A DNA stretch of 64,000 nt from Neobacillus mesonae (GTDB lineage: Bacteria; Bacillota; Bacilli; Paenibacillales; Paenibacillaceae). A program made the translations under genes and the position numbers. Below are positions 9,300 to 17,057 of the stretch, one piece after another (the stretch's first letter is position 1; each line of letters opens with the position of its first letter). The stretch is taken from the NCBI GenBank assembly GCA_023715865.1, contig JAMBOW010000005.1:264368-328367 (forward strand). Direction: 5' to 3'. A model generated the notes under the pieces. That model made no database searches. It was given only the letters and a program-made list of their open reading frames with translations, and had not been told where the DNA came from.

Positions 9300-10124
9300 T
9301 TGGCTAAAAACTGGAGAACACTACTTATCGCTTCCATGATCGGAATTGCCGGAGACACAGATTATATAGCAGCCGCCCACTCGGCTCCTACAGCTGTTAT
9401 TGCCCATCGCGGAGCTGCGGGATACGCGCCGGAGAATACGATGGCTTCTTTTGAACTGGCTTACCGGATGAAGTCGGACATGATTGAGCTGGATGTGCAG
9501 CGAAGCCGTGACGGAGAGCTTGTGGTCATTCACGATCTGTCTGTAGATCGTACAACGAACGGAACAGGTGAGGTCCGAATGCTTACGCTTGCAGAGCTGA
9601 GGGGTCTTGATGCTGGAGGCTGGTTTGGAGGAGAATTCAGCGGTCAGCAGATCCCGTCTTTTGAAGAGGTCTTGGCTCATTACAGCGGCAAGGGTATCGG
9701 ATTTCTTATTGAGCTGAAGGCACCTGAGCTGTATCCGGGCATTGAACGGCAAGTGGCAGATGCTTTAATCAAATACGGATATGATCAGATGGGGCCAGGA
9801 CAAGTCATCCTTCAATCCTTTAATCAAGAGTCCATGGCTGCCTTTCATGAGATGCTCCCTACGATTCCAACTGGGGTTCTCATCGAGGATCCGGCAGACC
9901 TGACGAGTGATAAACTGGATGAATACCGTACATACGCTTCGTATGTCAATCCACATGTTTATGCTATGGAGCCGTCTCTTGTAGATCAAATTCATGCCAG
10001 AGGGATGAAAGTATATGCTTGGACCCTTCGAAAAAGAGAGGATGTCGAATTCCTTCTTGATATGGGAGTAGACGGAATTATTACGGATTATCCTGATTAT
10101 GTGCCTTATTCAGAAAGGAAATAA
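9300..10124 (+). CDS. Glycerophosphodiester phosphodiesterase
   Basis: Hydrolyses glycerophosphodiesters such as deacylated phospholipids or teichoic acid fragments to glycerol 3-phosphate and an alcohol. GDPD hallmarks are AHRGAAGYAPENT (catalytic His-Arg and metal Glu), IELDVQRSRDGELVVIHD (metal Glu/Asp and second catalytic His) and the C-terminal YAWTLR and GVDGIITDYPD. The N-terminus has a hydrophobic stretch after KNWR, so it is probably exported or membrane-anchored. The frame opens at 9267, but AGGAGAGGTGA points to the TTG at 9300 (274 residues). It is monocistronic, with a terminator right after it. Confidence 0.88.
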   Translation: MAKNWRTLLIASMIGIAGDTDYIAAAHSAPTAVIAHRGAAGYAPENTMASFELAYRMKSDMIELDVQRSRDGELVVIHDLSVDRTTNGTGEVRMLTLAELRGLDAGGWFGGEFSGQQIPSFEEVLAHYSGKGIGFLIELKAPELYPGIERQVADALIKYGYDQMGPGQVILQSFNQESMAAFHEMLPTIPTGVLIEDPADLTSDKLDEYRTYASYVNPHVYAMEPSLVDQIHARGMKVYAWTLRKREDVEFLLDMGVDGIITDYPDYVPYSERK

Positions 10125-10159
10125 ACATTCTCTATTTTTGAATATATGGTTGTCCGCTT

Positions 10160-10206
10160 AAACCTCTCCCAGGCTGCATTATTGCACAGCCTGGGAGAGG
10201 TTTTTT
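10160..10206 (+). terminator. Intrinsic terminator after glycerophosphodiesterase
   Basis: Perfect 17-bp stem AAACCTCTCCCAGGCTG with a 10-nt loop followed by six Ts. Confidence 0.92.
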
Positions 10207-10288
10207 ACGCATGCGGCGTAATTCAGGAGTGCTGGTATCTTGCACTCCATTTTGATAAAGTGAGAAGACCATAAATATAGAGGAACGG

Positions 10289-12619
10289 GTGAAGCGCATG
10301 CCATATGAAATTTCAATTTCTGTCAGACCCCTGGTGGAGTACGTATATCGGAGCGGCAGCATCACAGGAGGTTTCCGGACAAATGCGACGATGCATGAAG
10401 GAACCCGAATTCACCAGAGTGTACAGAAGACATATGCAGAGACGGACCAGAAGGAAGTGTTCCTTAAGACAGAAATGATTTACGATGAACTATTGTTCAA
10501 GCTTGAAGGACGGTGTGACGGACTCATACAGCTTGACGGGGTGTGGACGATCGATGAGATCAAATCGACGGGTGCCCCGCTTCAGGACGTGGAGGGCGGG
10601 CTTCCGGTTCACTGGGCGCAGGGTAAGATGTATGCCTATATGTATGCCAAGTCTGAGGGACTTACGAGCATGCAGATTCAGCTTACTTACGTACGGACAG
10701 GGAGCGGCGAGCAGAAGAAATTGCTCGTTACCCATTCTTTTGAAGAACTCGAAGCGTATGCGCATGAAGTAATAGAGGCGTATGCTCCTTATGCACAAAT
10801 GCTCAGACAGCATGAAGAAGAGCGGCAGCAGTCGATCGACCAGCTCGGATTCCCATTTCCATCCTATCGAGCAGGCCAGCGAAAGCTTGCAGGGGCAGTA
10901 TTTAAGACCATTGCCGAAGGCACGGGGCTGATGGCGAAAGCGCCGACGGGGATCGGAAAGACGATGTCTACCTTATTTCCTGCGGTAAAAGCAATTGGAG
11001 CAGGCAACATCAGCAAAATTTTTTATTTGACCGCGCGGACGACGACAAGAGCAACGGCAGAGGAGGCTTTTGCCCGGATGCAGGGGCAAGGGCTGCATAT
11101 GAACTCCGTGACCATTACGGCTAAGGATAAGATTTGCTTCAAGGAAGAGGAAGCGTGCGATGCCGGACAATGCAGCATGTGTGAGGGATATTATGATCGA
11201 ATTAACGGCGCAGTGCTGGATATTATGAAGAACGAAACCATCATGACAAGACCGGTGATCGAAGAATACGCTCGCAAGCACCGGGTATGTCCGTTCGAAT
11301 ATTCTTTGGATATTGCTTACGCTGCCGACGCAGTCGTATGTGACTATAACTATATTTTTGATCCGCGTGTATCGCTTAAACGGCTGTTTGAGGACCAGAA
11401 GAAAAAGACGGCCGTGCTAGTGGATGAGGCGCACAACCTAGTAGACAGGGGCCGGAACATGTTCTCTGCGGAGTTGGTCAAATCGGTGTTTCTAGGTATC
11501 AAAAGCGAATATAAGGCAGCTAATGAAGGAGTATCCAGAGCTGCTGGGGAGGTCAATTCCTTCTTGTATGCAGTGAAAAACAATTGTAACAGCGATGGAC
11601 GCATTATCCAATCAGAGCTGCCCGAAGAGCTGATCAAGCGGCTGGAGAAATTTGTTGAGGTTGCGGAGATCGAGCTGGTCTCGGGCACGGCTGCATCACA
11701 GGTCAGTCTCGAGGCTCAGGAGGAGCTGCTTAGTACGTATTTTGCGGCACAAAATTTCATTCGGATGGCCAAGCTGTACGACGAGCATTATCTGACGTAT
11801 GCGGAGATTATTCGCAGCGACTTTCGAATCAAGCTGTACTGCCTTGACCCTTCAGAGCTGCTTCGTCAGGCAGGCAAAGGCTATCGTTCCATTATCCATT
11901 TCTCTGCGACGCTGTCTCCGATGAATTATTATCGGGATATGCTTGGAGCAGGAGAAGAGGATTACACGCTCAGCATTCCATCGCCGTTTAGCAAGGAACA
12001 GCTTGATGTGCGGTTCGTGCCTCTGTCTGTCAGATACAATGACCGGGAAAGATCGAAGGGGACCATTGCAAGACTTCTGCAGCAGGTGGCTGAGGAACGC
12101 CCGGGTACGAATCTGCTTGTCTTTTTCCCTTCTTATTCCTACATGCAGGAAGTGTATGACACTTATATACAGGATGAGGGTAAAGGCGTGGATACGATTT
12201 TGCAACAATCTTCCATGAGCGAGGAGGAGCGGGATGCATTTCTGTCCGGCTTCCAGCCCAATCCTGAGAGGACACGTCTGGGCTTTGCCGTACTTGGGGG
12301 CGTATTCTCAGAAGGGGTCGATCTTCCTGGAGACAGACTGAATGGTGTCATCGTCATTGGGACAGGCCTGCCGCAGATCGGGCTTGAGAACAATATGCTG
12401 AGAGATTATTTTAATCAGACGGGCCGTAACGGGTTTAACTACGCCTATGTATTTCCAGGAATGAATAAAGTGCTTCAGGCAGGCGGCAGGCTCATCCGGA
12501 CAGAAGAAGACGAGGGTGTGCTTGTGCTGGTGGATGACCGTTTCGCTCAGGATCCTTACCGTTCCTTGCTGCCCGAAGAGTGGCGGGAATATAGACAGGT
12601 TAACCCTGCTTCGATTTAA
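10289..12619 (+). CDS. Cas4-like nuclease fused to an XPD/DinG-family iron-sulfur DNA helicase
   Basis: Protein of 776 residues in two parts. Residues 1-170 show a PD-(D/E)XK nuclease of the Cas4/RecB type: GTRIHQ (about 39-43), GRCDG (75-79), TIDEIKST (87-94) and QGKMYAY (111-117). From about 188 comes a superfamily 2 helicase: Walker A APTGIGKT (218-225), a cysteine cluster (C283, C290, C295, C298, C334) for a probable 4Fe-4S cluster, DEAH at 379-382, and C-terminal motifs GVFSEGVDLPGD and QAGGRLIRTEEDEG. It probably unwinds and trims damaged or flap DNA, by analogy with DinG, XPD and Dna2. The GTG start at 10289 has GAGG upstream. The end overlaps the convergent gene by 20 bases. Confidence 0.88.
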   Translation: MKRMPYEISISVRPLVEYVYRSGSITGGFRTNATMHEGTRIHQSVQKTYAETDQKEVFLKTEMIYDELLFKLEGRCDGLIQLDGVWTIDEIKSTGAPLQDVEGGLPVHWAQGKMYAYMYAKSEGLTSMQIQLTYVRTGSGEQKKLLVTHSFEELEAYAHEVIEAYAPYAQMLRQHEEERQQSIDQLGFPFPSYRAGQRKLAGAVFKTIAEGTGLMAKAPTGIGKTMSTLFPAVKAIGAGNISKIFYLTARTTTRATAEEAFARMQGQGLHMNSVTITAKDKICFKEEEACDAGQCSMCEGYYDRINGAVLDIMKNETIMTRPVIEEYARKHRVCPFEYSLDIAYAADAVVCDYNYIFDPRVSLKRLFEDQKKKTAVLVDEAHNLVDRGRNMFSAELVKSVFLGIKSEYKAANEGVSRAAGEVNSFLYAVKNNCNSDGRIIQSELPEELIKRLEKFVEVAEIELVSGTAASQVSLEAQEELLSTYFAAQNFIRMAKLYDEHYLTYAEIIRSDFRIKLYCLDPSELLRQAGKGYRSIIHFSATLSPMNYYRDMLGAGEEDYTLSIPSPFSKEQLDVRFVPLSVRYNDRERSKGTIARLLQQVAEERPGTNLLVFFPSYSYMQEVYDTYIQDEGKGVDTILQQSSMSEEERDAFLSGFQPNPERTRLGFAVLGGVFSEGVDLPGDRLNGVIVIGTGLPQIGLENNMLRDYFNQTGRNGFNYAYVFPGMNKVLQAGGRLIRTEEDEGVLVLVDDRFAQDPYRSLLPEEWREYRQVNPASI

Positions 12620-12995
12620 TATAGGCGCGGGCAAGCTTAATGAAGTAGTAGAGAAAAATCCAAGGTAAGATGTATTTGGTCAGCCATTCGATGTATGACA
12701 TCATCACCACTATGGCTACCCCTAGATTTATTCCGGATACGCCTGCAATTAGAATAACTAGAAGAATGACAATCATGCAGAAATAGAACGAATTTCTAGC
12801 AAACAAGTCTGTCTTTGAATGTTTAAAGGCGGGTGAGCTTCCAGAGTGAATTCGGTTGGAATTCAAAGAATTAGAAGCGGTATGATCGGGACGCTCTTGA
12901 TCAAATTGGCTAGGATCGGAATTCACTTGATCAGACCTCTCTTCAGGAGAGGTCTGATTGGTTATACGGGAATGGTCATCATGCTTATTGCTCAT
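12600..12995 (-). CDS. Small membrane protein of unknown function
   Basis: 131 residues: a polar, Ser/Asn/Gln-rich N-terminal half of about 65 residues, then two hydrophobic helices (FYFCMIVILLVILIAGVSG and an IVVMMSYIEWL to YFIKL segment). I recognise no family. GGAGGTGAT stands 8 bases before the ATG, and the start overlaps the stop of the metallo-hydrolase gene by 11 bases, so the two are translationally coupled. Its last 20 bases overlap the helicase gene on the opposite strand. Confidence 0.65.
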   Translation of the reverse strand: MSNKHDDHSRITNQTSPEERSDQVNSDPSQFDQERPDHTASNSLNSNRIHSGSSPAFKHSKTDLFARNSFYFCMIVILLVILIAGVSGINLGVAIVVMMSYIEWLTKYILPWIFLYYFIKLARAYIKSKQG

Positions 12996-13734
12996 GAAGC
13001 CGGATCACCTCCAAGGGCTGTACAAGCCTTGAGACTGCCTCACGATTAAACTCCTCACGAGCCTCTGGTCTTGCGTAGCCGTCATGATAATGCATAAGCA
13101 ATGTTTTGGCCTGGATTGGCAGCGGCAGTGCCTTAATGTCGTCCAAATGGGTATGCGACGAGATCGTTACCTCCTGCAGATGGCATTCATAAAAAATAAC
13201 CTGCACATGATCTGCGACCTGCTCAAGCAGTGCGCTGTCCATGGTTGCATCGCCGCTGTAATAGAAGTAACCGGGAGCAAGGAGGCCGCAGCTAAGCATA
13301 CCGGGAACATGCTGCGTCAGGGTCAGTTCATAGGTAACTCCGCCGATAGAGAAAGGTGTCCCTTCACGCAGCGGAATCAGATGAAAGTAATCCTCTAGCT
13401 TCCGCTCTCCCTGTACGGTATAGCGCATGCCTGGTCCAAGTGACCGCCACAGCGGATCTATCAGCTCCTCATGAATGTAGAGGTTTGGCTTATGCTTGCC
13501 GAATACCTGTGCATAATAACCAAGCTGCTGCAGGCCGTTAATATGATCATCATGCAAATGTGTAATAAAAATATGTTCTATCTCATCCAGCATGATTCCG
13601 AGCTTATGCAGCACTTTTGCGTTGGATTCAGGAAAATCAATAATGAGCCGGGTATCGCGATACGTGATCATTGCACTGTTGTGATCCTGTTCAAAGCTAA
13701 ACATGTCGCCGGTTCCTAAAAACGTAATTTGCAT
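12985..13734 (-). CDS. MBL-fold metallo-hydrolase (RNase Z-like)
   Basis: 249-residue metallo-beta-lactamase-fold hydrolase. It begins MQITFLGTGDMFSF and contains the metal motif ITHLHDDHING (about residues 60-70), a later YSGDAT (metal-bridging Asp) and a C-terminal LLMHYHDG. The fold near the start is of the RNase Z / phosphodiesterase type rather than the lactamase type; the substrate is unknown. The frame opens at 13809, but AGAGGTG lies 7 bases before the ATG at 13734, where homology begins. It forms an operon with the small membrane protein that overlaps its end. Confidence 0.83.
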   Translation of the reverse strand: MQITFLGTGDMFSFEQDHNSAMITYRDTRLIIDFPESNAKVLHKLGIMLDEIEHIFITHLHDDHINGLQQLGYYAQVFGKHKPNLYIHEELIDPLWRSLGPGMRYTVQGERKLEDYFHLIPLREGTPFSIGGVTYELTLTQHVPGMLSCGLLAPGYFYYSGDATMDSALLEQVADHVQVIFYECHLQEVTISSHTHLDDIKALPLPIQAKTLLMHYHDGYARPEAREEFNREAVSRLVQPLEVIRLHEQ

Positions 13735-13916
13735 GGATAAGCACCTCTTTTTTTCCTCTATTATAACCTTCCCCTGTAATAACAACGTCAAGACATAGGA
13801 AGTCGTCACAAATATTTATTGTCAATGATATAACACCCTTAAATTCGTAAAGACCATTTCAGAAATCTACAAAATATGTTAGTGAGACAGCTCGCTTGTC
13901 GCTTAAGCACCTTTTT

Positions 13917-13930
13917 TGTTAGCGTTATCA
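13917..13930 (+). promoter_or_regulatory. Catabolite-responsive element (CcpA site) before uxaC
   Basis: TGTTAGCGTTATCA matches the consensus TGWNANCGNTNWCA at every defined position. It lies about 100 bases before the uxaC start, as expected for CcpA repression of a hexuronate gene when glucose is present. Confidence 0.7.
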
Positions 13931-14027
13931 TTTTGTTATTGAACTTTTACAGGAAAGGGTGTAGGTTAGAGTTTGAGAAGTAAACCTGAACGAACCAAAA
14001 TCAACCTAAAGGGAGTGGGCAAGGAAG

Positions 14028-15455
14028 ATGAAATCTTTTTTAGATGAACAATTTCTGCTGTCAAATGATACTGCCGTCAATCTGTACGAGAAGTATGCAA
14101 AGGATATGCCGATTATCGATTATCACTGCCACCTCAGTCCTAAGGAGATTTATGAGAATAAAACCTTCAGCAATTTAACCGATGCCTGGCTGTATGGGGA
14201 TCATTACAAGTGGCGTCTGATGCGGGCAAATGGTGTTGAAGAGAAATACATAACAGGAGGCGAAGGCGTAAGTGATTACGACCGTTTCCTTGCTTGGGCA
14301 AGAACGGTGCCGATGGCGATTGGCAATCCGGTATATGCTTGGTCGCATCTCGAGCTGCAGCGTTTTTTTGGTGTGTATGAGCTGATTAATGAGAAGAATG
14401 CTCCAGTGATCTGGGAGAAGGTAAACGCCAAGCTGAACGGGGAAGGCTTTGGAGCCCGCGATCTGATTACAAAGTCGAAAGTAACCGTAGTGTGCACGAC
14501 GGATGATCCGGCCGATACTTTGGAGTATCATGTGGCCATCCAAAGCTTGAAGGATTTTGATACGGCTGTTTTGCCTTCCTTCCGTCCAGATAAGGGTCTT
14601 GAAATTAACAAGGATGGGTTCGGAGAATGGCTATCCCGTCTGGAACAGACCGCTGGCCGCTCTATTACCAGCTATGACACGTTCCTTGAAGTGCTTGAGG
14701 CAAGGGTTGATTTCTTCCATTCCGTAGGCGGCCGTGTATCCGACCACGCACTTGATTATGTGCCTTACGCTGAAGCGACGCGTGAAGAGGCAGCAGCGAT
14801 CTTTGCCAAAGTATTAAATGGTGAAAAAGTGAGCCTGCTTGAAGAACAAAAATATAAGGCGCACACTCTCATCTTTTTGGGCAAGCTGTACGCCGCACGC
14901 GGCTGGGCGATGCAATACCATATCAATGCAGCCAGAAACAACAACTCCCGCATGCTAGGCTTGCTTGGTCCGGACACGGGGTATGACTCTGTGAATGACA
15001 GCCAGCTGGCTTATCCGCTTGTCAGACTGCTCGATGCGCTGGCAAGCGAGGATGCGCTCCCAAGAACTATTTTGTACTCCTTGAATCCTCGTGATAACGA
15101 GGTGCTCGCAGCGATTGCCGGCAGCTTCCAGGGAGACGGTATTCCGGGCAAAATCCAGCTGGGTGCAGCATGGTGGTTCAATGATACGAAGGATGGCATG
15201 CTGGCACAGATGAAGGCATTGTCCAACGTGGGACTGTTAAGTCGGTTTGTCGGCATGCTGACGGATTCGAGAAGCTTCCTGTCTTACACAAGACATGAAT
15301 ATTTCCGCAGGCTGCTATGCAACCTGCTTGGCGAATGGGTAGAGGATGGAGAAGCACCTCATGATCTTGAGCTGCTGGGCAGCATCGTACAGGGGATTTC
15401 TTACGAAAATGCGAAGACTTATTTTAATTTCGAGAGTGCTTATAGCAAGGTGTAA
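14028..15455 (+). CDS. uxaC: Glucuronate isomerase
   Basis: Converts D-glucuronate to D-fructuronate and D-galacturonate to tagaturonate, the first step of hexuronate breakdown. The 475-residue length and sequence are typical of UxaC: metal-binding PIIDYHCHLSPKEI near residue 25, TFSNLTDAWLYGDHYKWR, VCTTDDPADTLEYH, and the C-terminal half with MQYHINAARNNNSRM and GAAWWFNDTKDGM. It stands alone with a CcpA site upstream and a terminator downstream; other hexuronate genes (uxaA, uxaB, kdgK) are not in the window. The sugar importer at 4.7-8.2 kb could supply oligouronides, but that link is only inferred. Confidence 0.95.
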   Translation: MKSFLDEQFLLSNDTAVNLYEKYAKDMPIIDYHCHLSPKEIYENKTFSNLTDAWLYGDHYKWRLMRANGVEEKYITGGEGVSDYDRFLAWARTVPMAIGNPVYAWSHLELQRFFGVYELINEKNAPVIWEKVNAKLNGEGFGARDLITKSKVTVVCTTDDPADTLEYHVAIQSLKDFDTAVLPSFRPDKGLEINKDGFGEWLSRLEQTAGRSITSYDTFLEVLEARVDFFHSVGGRVSDHALDYVPYAEATREEAAAIFAKVLNGEKVSLLEEQKYKAHTLIFLGKLYAARGWAMQYHINAARNNNSRMLGLLGPDTGYDSVNDSQLAYPLVRLLDALASEDALPRTILYSLNPRDNEVLAAIAGSFQGDGIPGKIQLGAAWWFNDTKDGMLAQMKALSNVGLLSRFVGMLTDSRSFLSYTRHEYFRRLLCNLLGEWVEDGEAPHDLELLGSIVQGISYENAKTYFNFESAYSKV

Positions 15456-15466
15456 AAAAAGCTCTG

Positions 15467-15501
15467 GATCGCGTCAATTTCAATTGACGCGATCTTTTTT
15501 T
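15467..15501 (+). terminator. Intrinsic terminator after uxaC
   Basis: 13-bp perfect stem GATCGCGTCAATT with a 2-nt spacing at the loop, followed by seven Ts. Confidence 0.9.
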
Positions 15502-15562
15502 GAAAGAACAACTAAACTTTAAATTATTTTATATTGTTTAGTTAATAGTTACTAAAATCTCT

Positions 15563-16198
15563 ATGAAGGAGGGAATGTCTCAAAGAATTAGAATGAACAA
15601 AAACACAAAATCAAAATCAATTTATTTCGTTCTAGCAGCTGTTTCTGTAATCCTTATCCTATTAGTCATCTATCAACATCAAGAAAAAACCAAATATGAG
15701 GATGCTCTTTCATATAGGATAACAAAAGAGGTCGAGGATCTTAGAGGCTACCTGCGCAGTAGTGATGAAATATACGCTGAAATATTGCTTTCTAAGAATT
15801 TGACTCAGGATACAGCTAATAATCTCATGCAACTGAACAGCGAAATTCAGAAGCTCGTTATGGACCATATTACGCTAGCTTATCAATTAGGCATTGATGT
15901 TAGTGAGGATACCATTCAGAACAGTCAAATCATTCAAAATGTATATAAGGTTTCCCTGTTATTTGACGAAGCCGAATCTGGTCATTTGGGATCAGATATG
16001 GAAAGATCCGTCAGCATGATAAAACAGATGAATCAGGGATGGCTGTCCTCTTTATCAGACCTTCATGACTATGATGTGTCTTCCCCCATTTGGTATGATA
16101 ACTTTAGTAAAATGGAAGATAGTACGGTGAATTTTCTAAAAGAGCAAAACTTAAATAATATTGAAGAATTGTGGCTCCAGAGATCTGATATTGATTAG
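15563..16198 (+). CDS. Membrane-anchored protein of unknown function
   Basis: Up to 211 residues: a short basic N-terminus, one transmembrane helix (IYFVLAAVSVILILLVIY), then a charged, mostly helical extracellular region of about 165 residues with coiled-coil character. It is noticeably more A/T-rich than its neighbours. AAGGAGG lies too close to the second ATG and too far from the third, so the exact start (15563, 15575 or 15593) is uncertain. No family recognised and no operon partner. Confidence 0.65.
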   Translation: MKEGMSQRIRMNKNTKSKSIYFVLAAVSVILILLVIYQHQEKTKYEDALSYRITKEVEDLRGYLRSSDEIYAEILLSKNLTQDTANNLMQLNSEIQKLVMDHITLAYQLGIDVSEDTIQNSQIIQNVYKVSLLFDEAESGHLGSDMERSVSMIKQMNQGWLSSLSDLHDYDVSSPIWYDNFSKMEDSTVNFLKEQNLNNIEELWLQRSDID

Positions 16199-16254
16199 GT
16201 AACAATTAAGAAGAAGTGAACAAATACTTCAACGTTATATATGTCTGTGTATAT

Positions 16255-16297
16255 GAAGATGGTTGTGGCTGTAGAGTCACTGCCGTCTTCTTTTTTT
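16255..16297 (+). terminator. Intrinsic terminator
   Basis: Stem GAAGATGG / CCGTCTTC (one G-T pair) with an inner GGCT/AGTC pairing, followed by seven Ts. Confidence 0.75.
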
Positions 16298-16357
16298 ATA
16301 GTATTTTAGAATGTGACTGTCCATGAGAAGGCACTATATAGACCATAAGGTTCAAGT

Positions 16358-16387
16358 TTGACACTAAGGAGTGCAAAAGACTATAAT
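16358..16387 (+). promoter_or_regulatory. Consensus sigma-A promoter of the marR-exporter operon
   Basis: Perfect TTGACA at 16358-16363 and perfect TATAAT at 16382-16387, 18 bp apart. This implies a leader of about 85-90 bases before the regulator start. Confidence 0.85.
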
Positions 16388-16406
16388 CTGCTTGCATTTA
16401 TATTAA

Positions 16407-16419
16407 TTAGGAGACCTAA
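16407..16419. promoter_or_regulatory. Inverted repeat in the marR leader, candidate operator
   Basis: TTAGG-AGA-CCTAA, a perfect 5-bp inverted repeat about 20 bases downstream of the -10 box, flanked by TTGCA and TGCAA further out. A MarR dimer bound here would block transcription; binding is inferred. Confidence 0.4.
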
Positions 16420-16481
16420 GGATTTTGCAATTATGTTAATATCGTTATAGGAAGCATTGACTAATAGAAGTAGGTGATCCA

Positions 16482-17057
16482 TTGAAGAAGGACGATACTA
16501 TCGCCCAAAATCTGCTCTTTGCATTTATGAAATTCAACAGGAGTAATCTAAAGCAAACTAAAACGGAAGGACGCAATCCCAGCGAAATTGCACTTCTCGT
16601 TGCATTGATTCGTGGGAAAGAAACGGGTGATAATCAAGATCCTGCCGTTGTCGTTCGCATGATTAATGAATTTCAGGACAACGGACCAACAACTGCCCAT
16701 CAGCTGGAGGGACTCAAAGTATCCGAGATCAGCAACATATTGCGTGTAAAAGCACCGACAATTACGCCAGTCATCCGGGGACTTGAGGAACAAGGGTTGA
16801 TTGAACGTAAAATGGACCCCGAAGACCGCAGAGTTATGCGAATTACGATTACCCATGCGGGCCGCCAGGCGATGCGTGATATTCATAATGAGCTTGTAAA
16901 CAATGTTCATGATTTGATTGAATTTCTAGGTGAAGAGGACAGCATGCAATTAGCGAATCTCTTGACCCGTGTTTATGAGTACCAGGACCGAAAAAGGACA
17001 GAGTCCCAAAAGAATTGCAAGGACAGGCCATCAAGAAAAGGAAGTGAAGACGCATGA
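16482..17057 (+). CDS. MarR family transcriptional regulator
   Basis: 191-residue winged-helix regulator. The DNA-binding part is GLKVSEISNILRVKAPTITP (recognition helix) followed by the wing KMDPEDRRVMRITITHAGR. Compared with small MarR proteins there is an extra basic tail of about 25 residues. TTG start at 16482 with AGGTGAT upstream. Its stop overlaps the first exporter gene by four bases (ATGA), so it is the first gene of a three-gene operon and very likely autoregulates it together with the exporter. Confidence 0.88.
   Translation: MKKDDTIAQNLLFAFMKFNRSNLKQTKTEGRNPSEIALLVALIRGKETGDNQDPAVVVRMINEFQDNGPTTAHQLEGLKVSEISNILRVKAPTITPVIRGLEEQGLIERKMDPEDRRVMRITITHAGRQAMRDIHNELVNNVHDLIEFLGEEDSMQLANLLTRVYEYQDRKRTESQKNCKDRPSRKGSEDA

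Noticed and set aside
9321..9752. 143-codon antisense ORF inside the glycerophosphodiesterase gene
   Set aside because: Shadow frame of a conserved enzyme.
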